NCBI GenBank assembly: GCA_002869095.1 | Contig: PKTO01000321.1 | Coordinates: 1 to 5,548 of the forward strand | Direction of reading: 5' to 3' | Origin: Clostridiales bacterium | GTDB taxonomy: Bacteria > Bacillota > Clostridia > Peptostreptococcales > BM714 | Length of the DNA: 5,548 bases | Part shown: piece after piece, positions 5,350-5,548 of the stretch | How the letters are laid out: the number at the start of each line of letters is the position of its first letter | How positions within the stretch are numbered: position 1 is the first letter of the stretch | Notes under the pieces: generated by a model | Told to the model about the DNA's origin: nothing | The model's input: the letters and a program-made list of their open reading frames with translations, nothing else | Database searches by the model: none | Position numbers and translations under genes: made by a program

Positions 5350-5548
5350 TCAAATGCCAGTTTGGTCGAGTCGCCTGAGCCCGTACCTCTTTATTATGTT
5401 TATCAGCTTTGTTGCGTAAACCGGATCGGTTGCATAACCCGCCCTCTTGATTGCCCATGCCCCCAATGTGCTGTCATGCATTACTTCCGTAAACGGCCTG
5501 TATCTTTCACGCTCAAGCAGAAATTTCTTATGGTCTTCCCATCCTTCC
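5350..5548 (-). CDS. Glucosaminidase (endo-beta-N-acetylglucosaminidase) domain protein, C-terminal fragment
   Basis: The last 65 codons of a minus-strand gene enter from the right edge and end at TGA 5352-5350. The reading frame contains EGWEDHKKFL near its left end, then LGAWAIKRAGYATDPVYATK and KLINIIKRYGLRRLD, the typical end of the glucosaminidase (PF01832-type) fold: an aromatic-rich segment followed by GYATDPxYAxKLIxII. Such enzymes cleave the beta-1,4 glycan bond after N-acetylglucosamine in peptidoglycan and act in wall turnover or cell separation. The catalytic Glu, any signal peptide and any wall-binding repeats lie outside the window. A flagellar FlgJ-type or LytG-type enzyme cannot be told apart here. 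It appears unrelated to the reductase operon and is followed by the hairpin at 5258-5290. Confidence 0.85.
   Translation of the reverse strand, partial: EGWEDHKKFLLERERYRPFTEVMHDSTLGAWAIKRAGYATDPVYATKLINIIKRYGLRRLDQTGI

Overview
The window comes from a low-GC, amino-acid-fermenting anaerobe of the Clostridia that decodes selenocysteine. It resembles Stickland fermenters such as Peptoclostridium, Acidaminobacter and Eubacterium acidaminophilum. The evidence is a glycine/sarcosine/betaine reductase protein B gene pair with an in-frame UGA in a Sec-x-x-Cys-x-x-Cys context, strong GGAGG-type ribosome binding sites, and a thioredoxin reductase gene downstream.

Layout. Positions 1-3447 hold a minus-strand operon, read right to left: grdX, a grdE/grdG/grdI-type pyruvoyl proprotein gene, a grdB/grdF/grdH-type selenoprotein gene whose UGA (696-698) splits it into two apparent ORFs, a decayed C-terminal relic of a BCCT-family transporter, and the start of trxB running off the left edge. 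The relic is the main reason to favour betaine (GrdI/GrdH with a former GrdT-like transporter) as substrate; sequence alone does not settle it. The intergenic region 3448-3733 carries a consensus sigma-54 promoter for the operon and, diverging from it, a sigma-70-type promoter for a plus-strand PspF-like sigma-54 activator (3734-4705) with no sensory domain. The right end carries the C-terminal 65 residues of a minus-strand glucosaminidase (5350-5548).

The most interesting part is the apparently empty stretch 4706-5349. It contains a second consensus sigma-54 promoter on the minus strand (5058-5074), preceded by the same pair of GAAAA..TTTTC-like dyads found upstream of the grd promoter. In both cases the two dyads are exactly 20 bp apart, and they sit at nearly the same distance from the promoter (centres about -150 and -130). 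About 260 bp downstream of the promoter lies a long hairpin followed by six T (minus-strand sense). Together these predict an orphan transcript of roughly 315 nt with no convincing ORF, co-controlled with the reductase operon by the neighbouring activator: a candidate sigma-54-dependent small RNA.

How it works together (inference): the activator binds the paired dyads, opens the sigma-54 promoters of the reductase operon and the orphan transcript, and may influence its own promoter, which lies next to the same dyads. The reductase protein B pair captures and reduces its substrate; thioredoxin reductase supplies electrons through thioredoxin to selenoprotein A.
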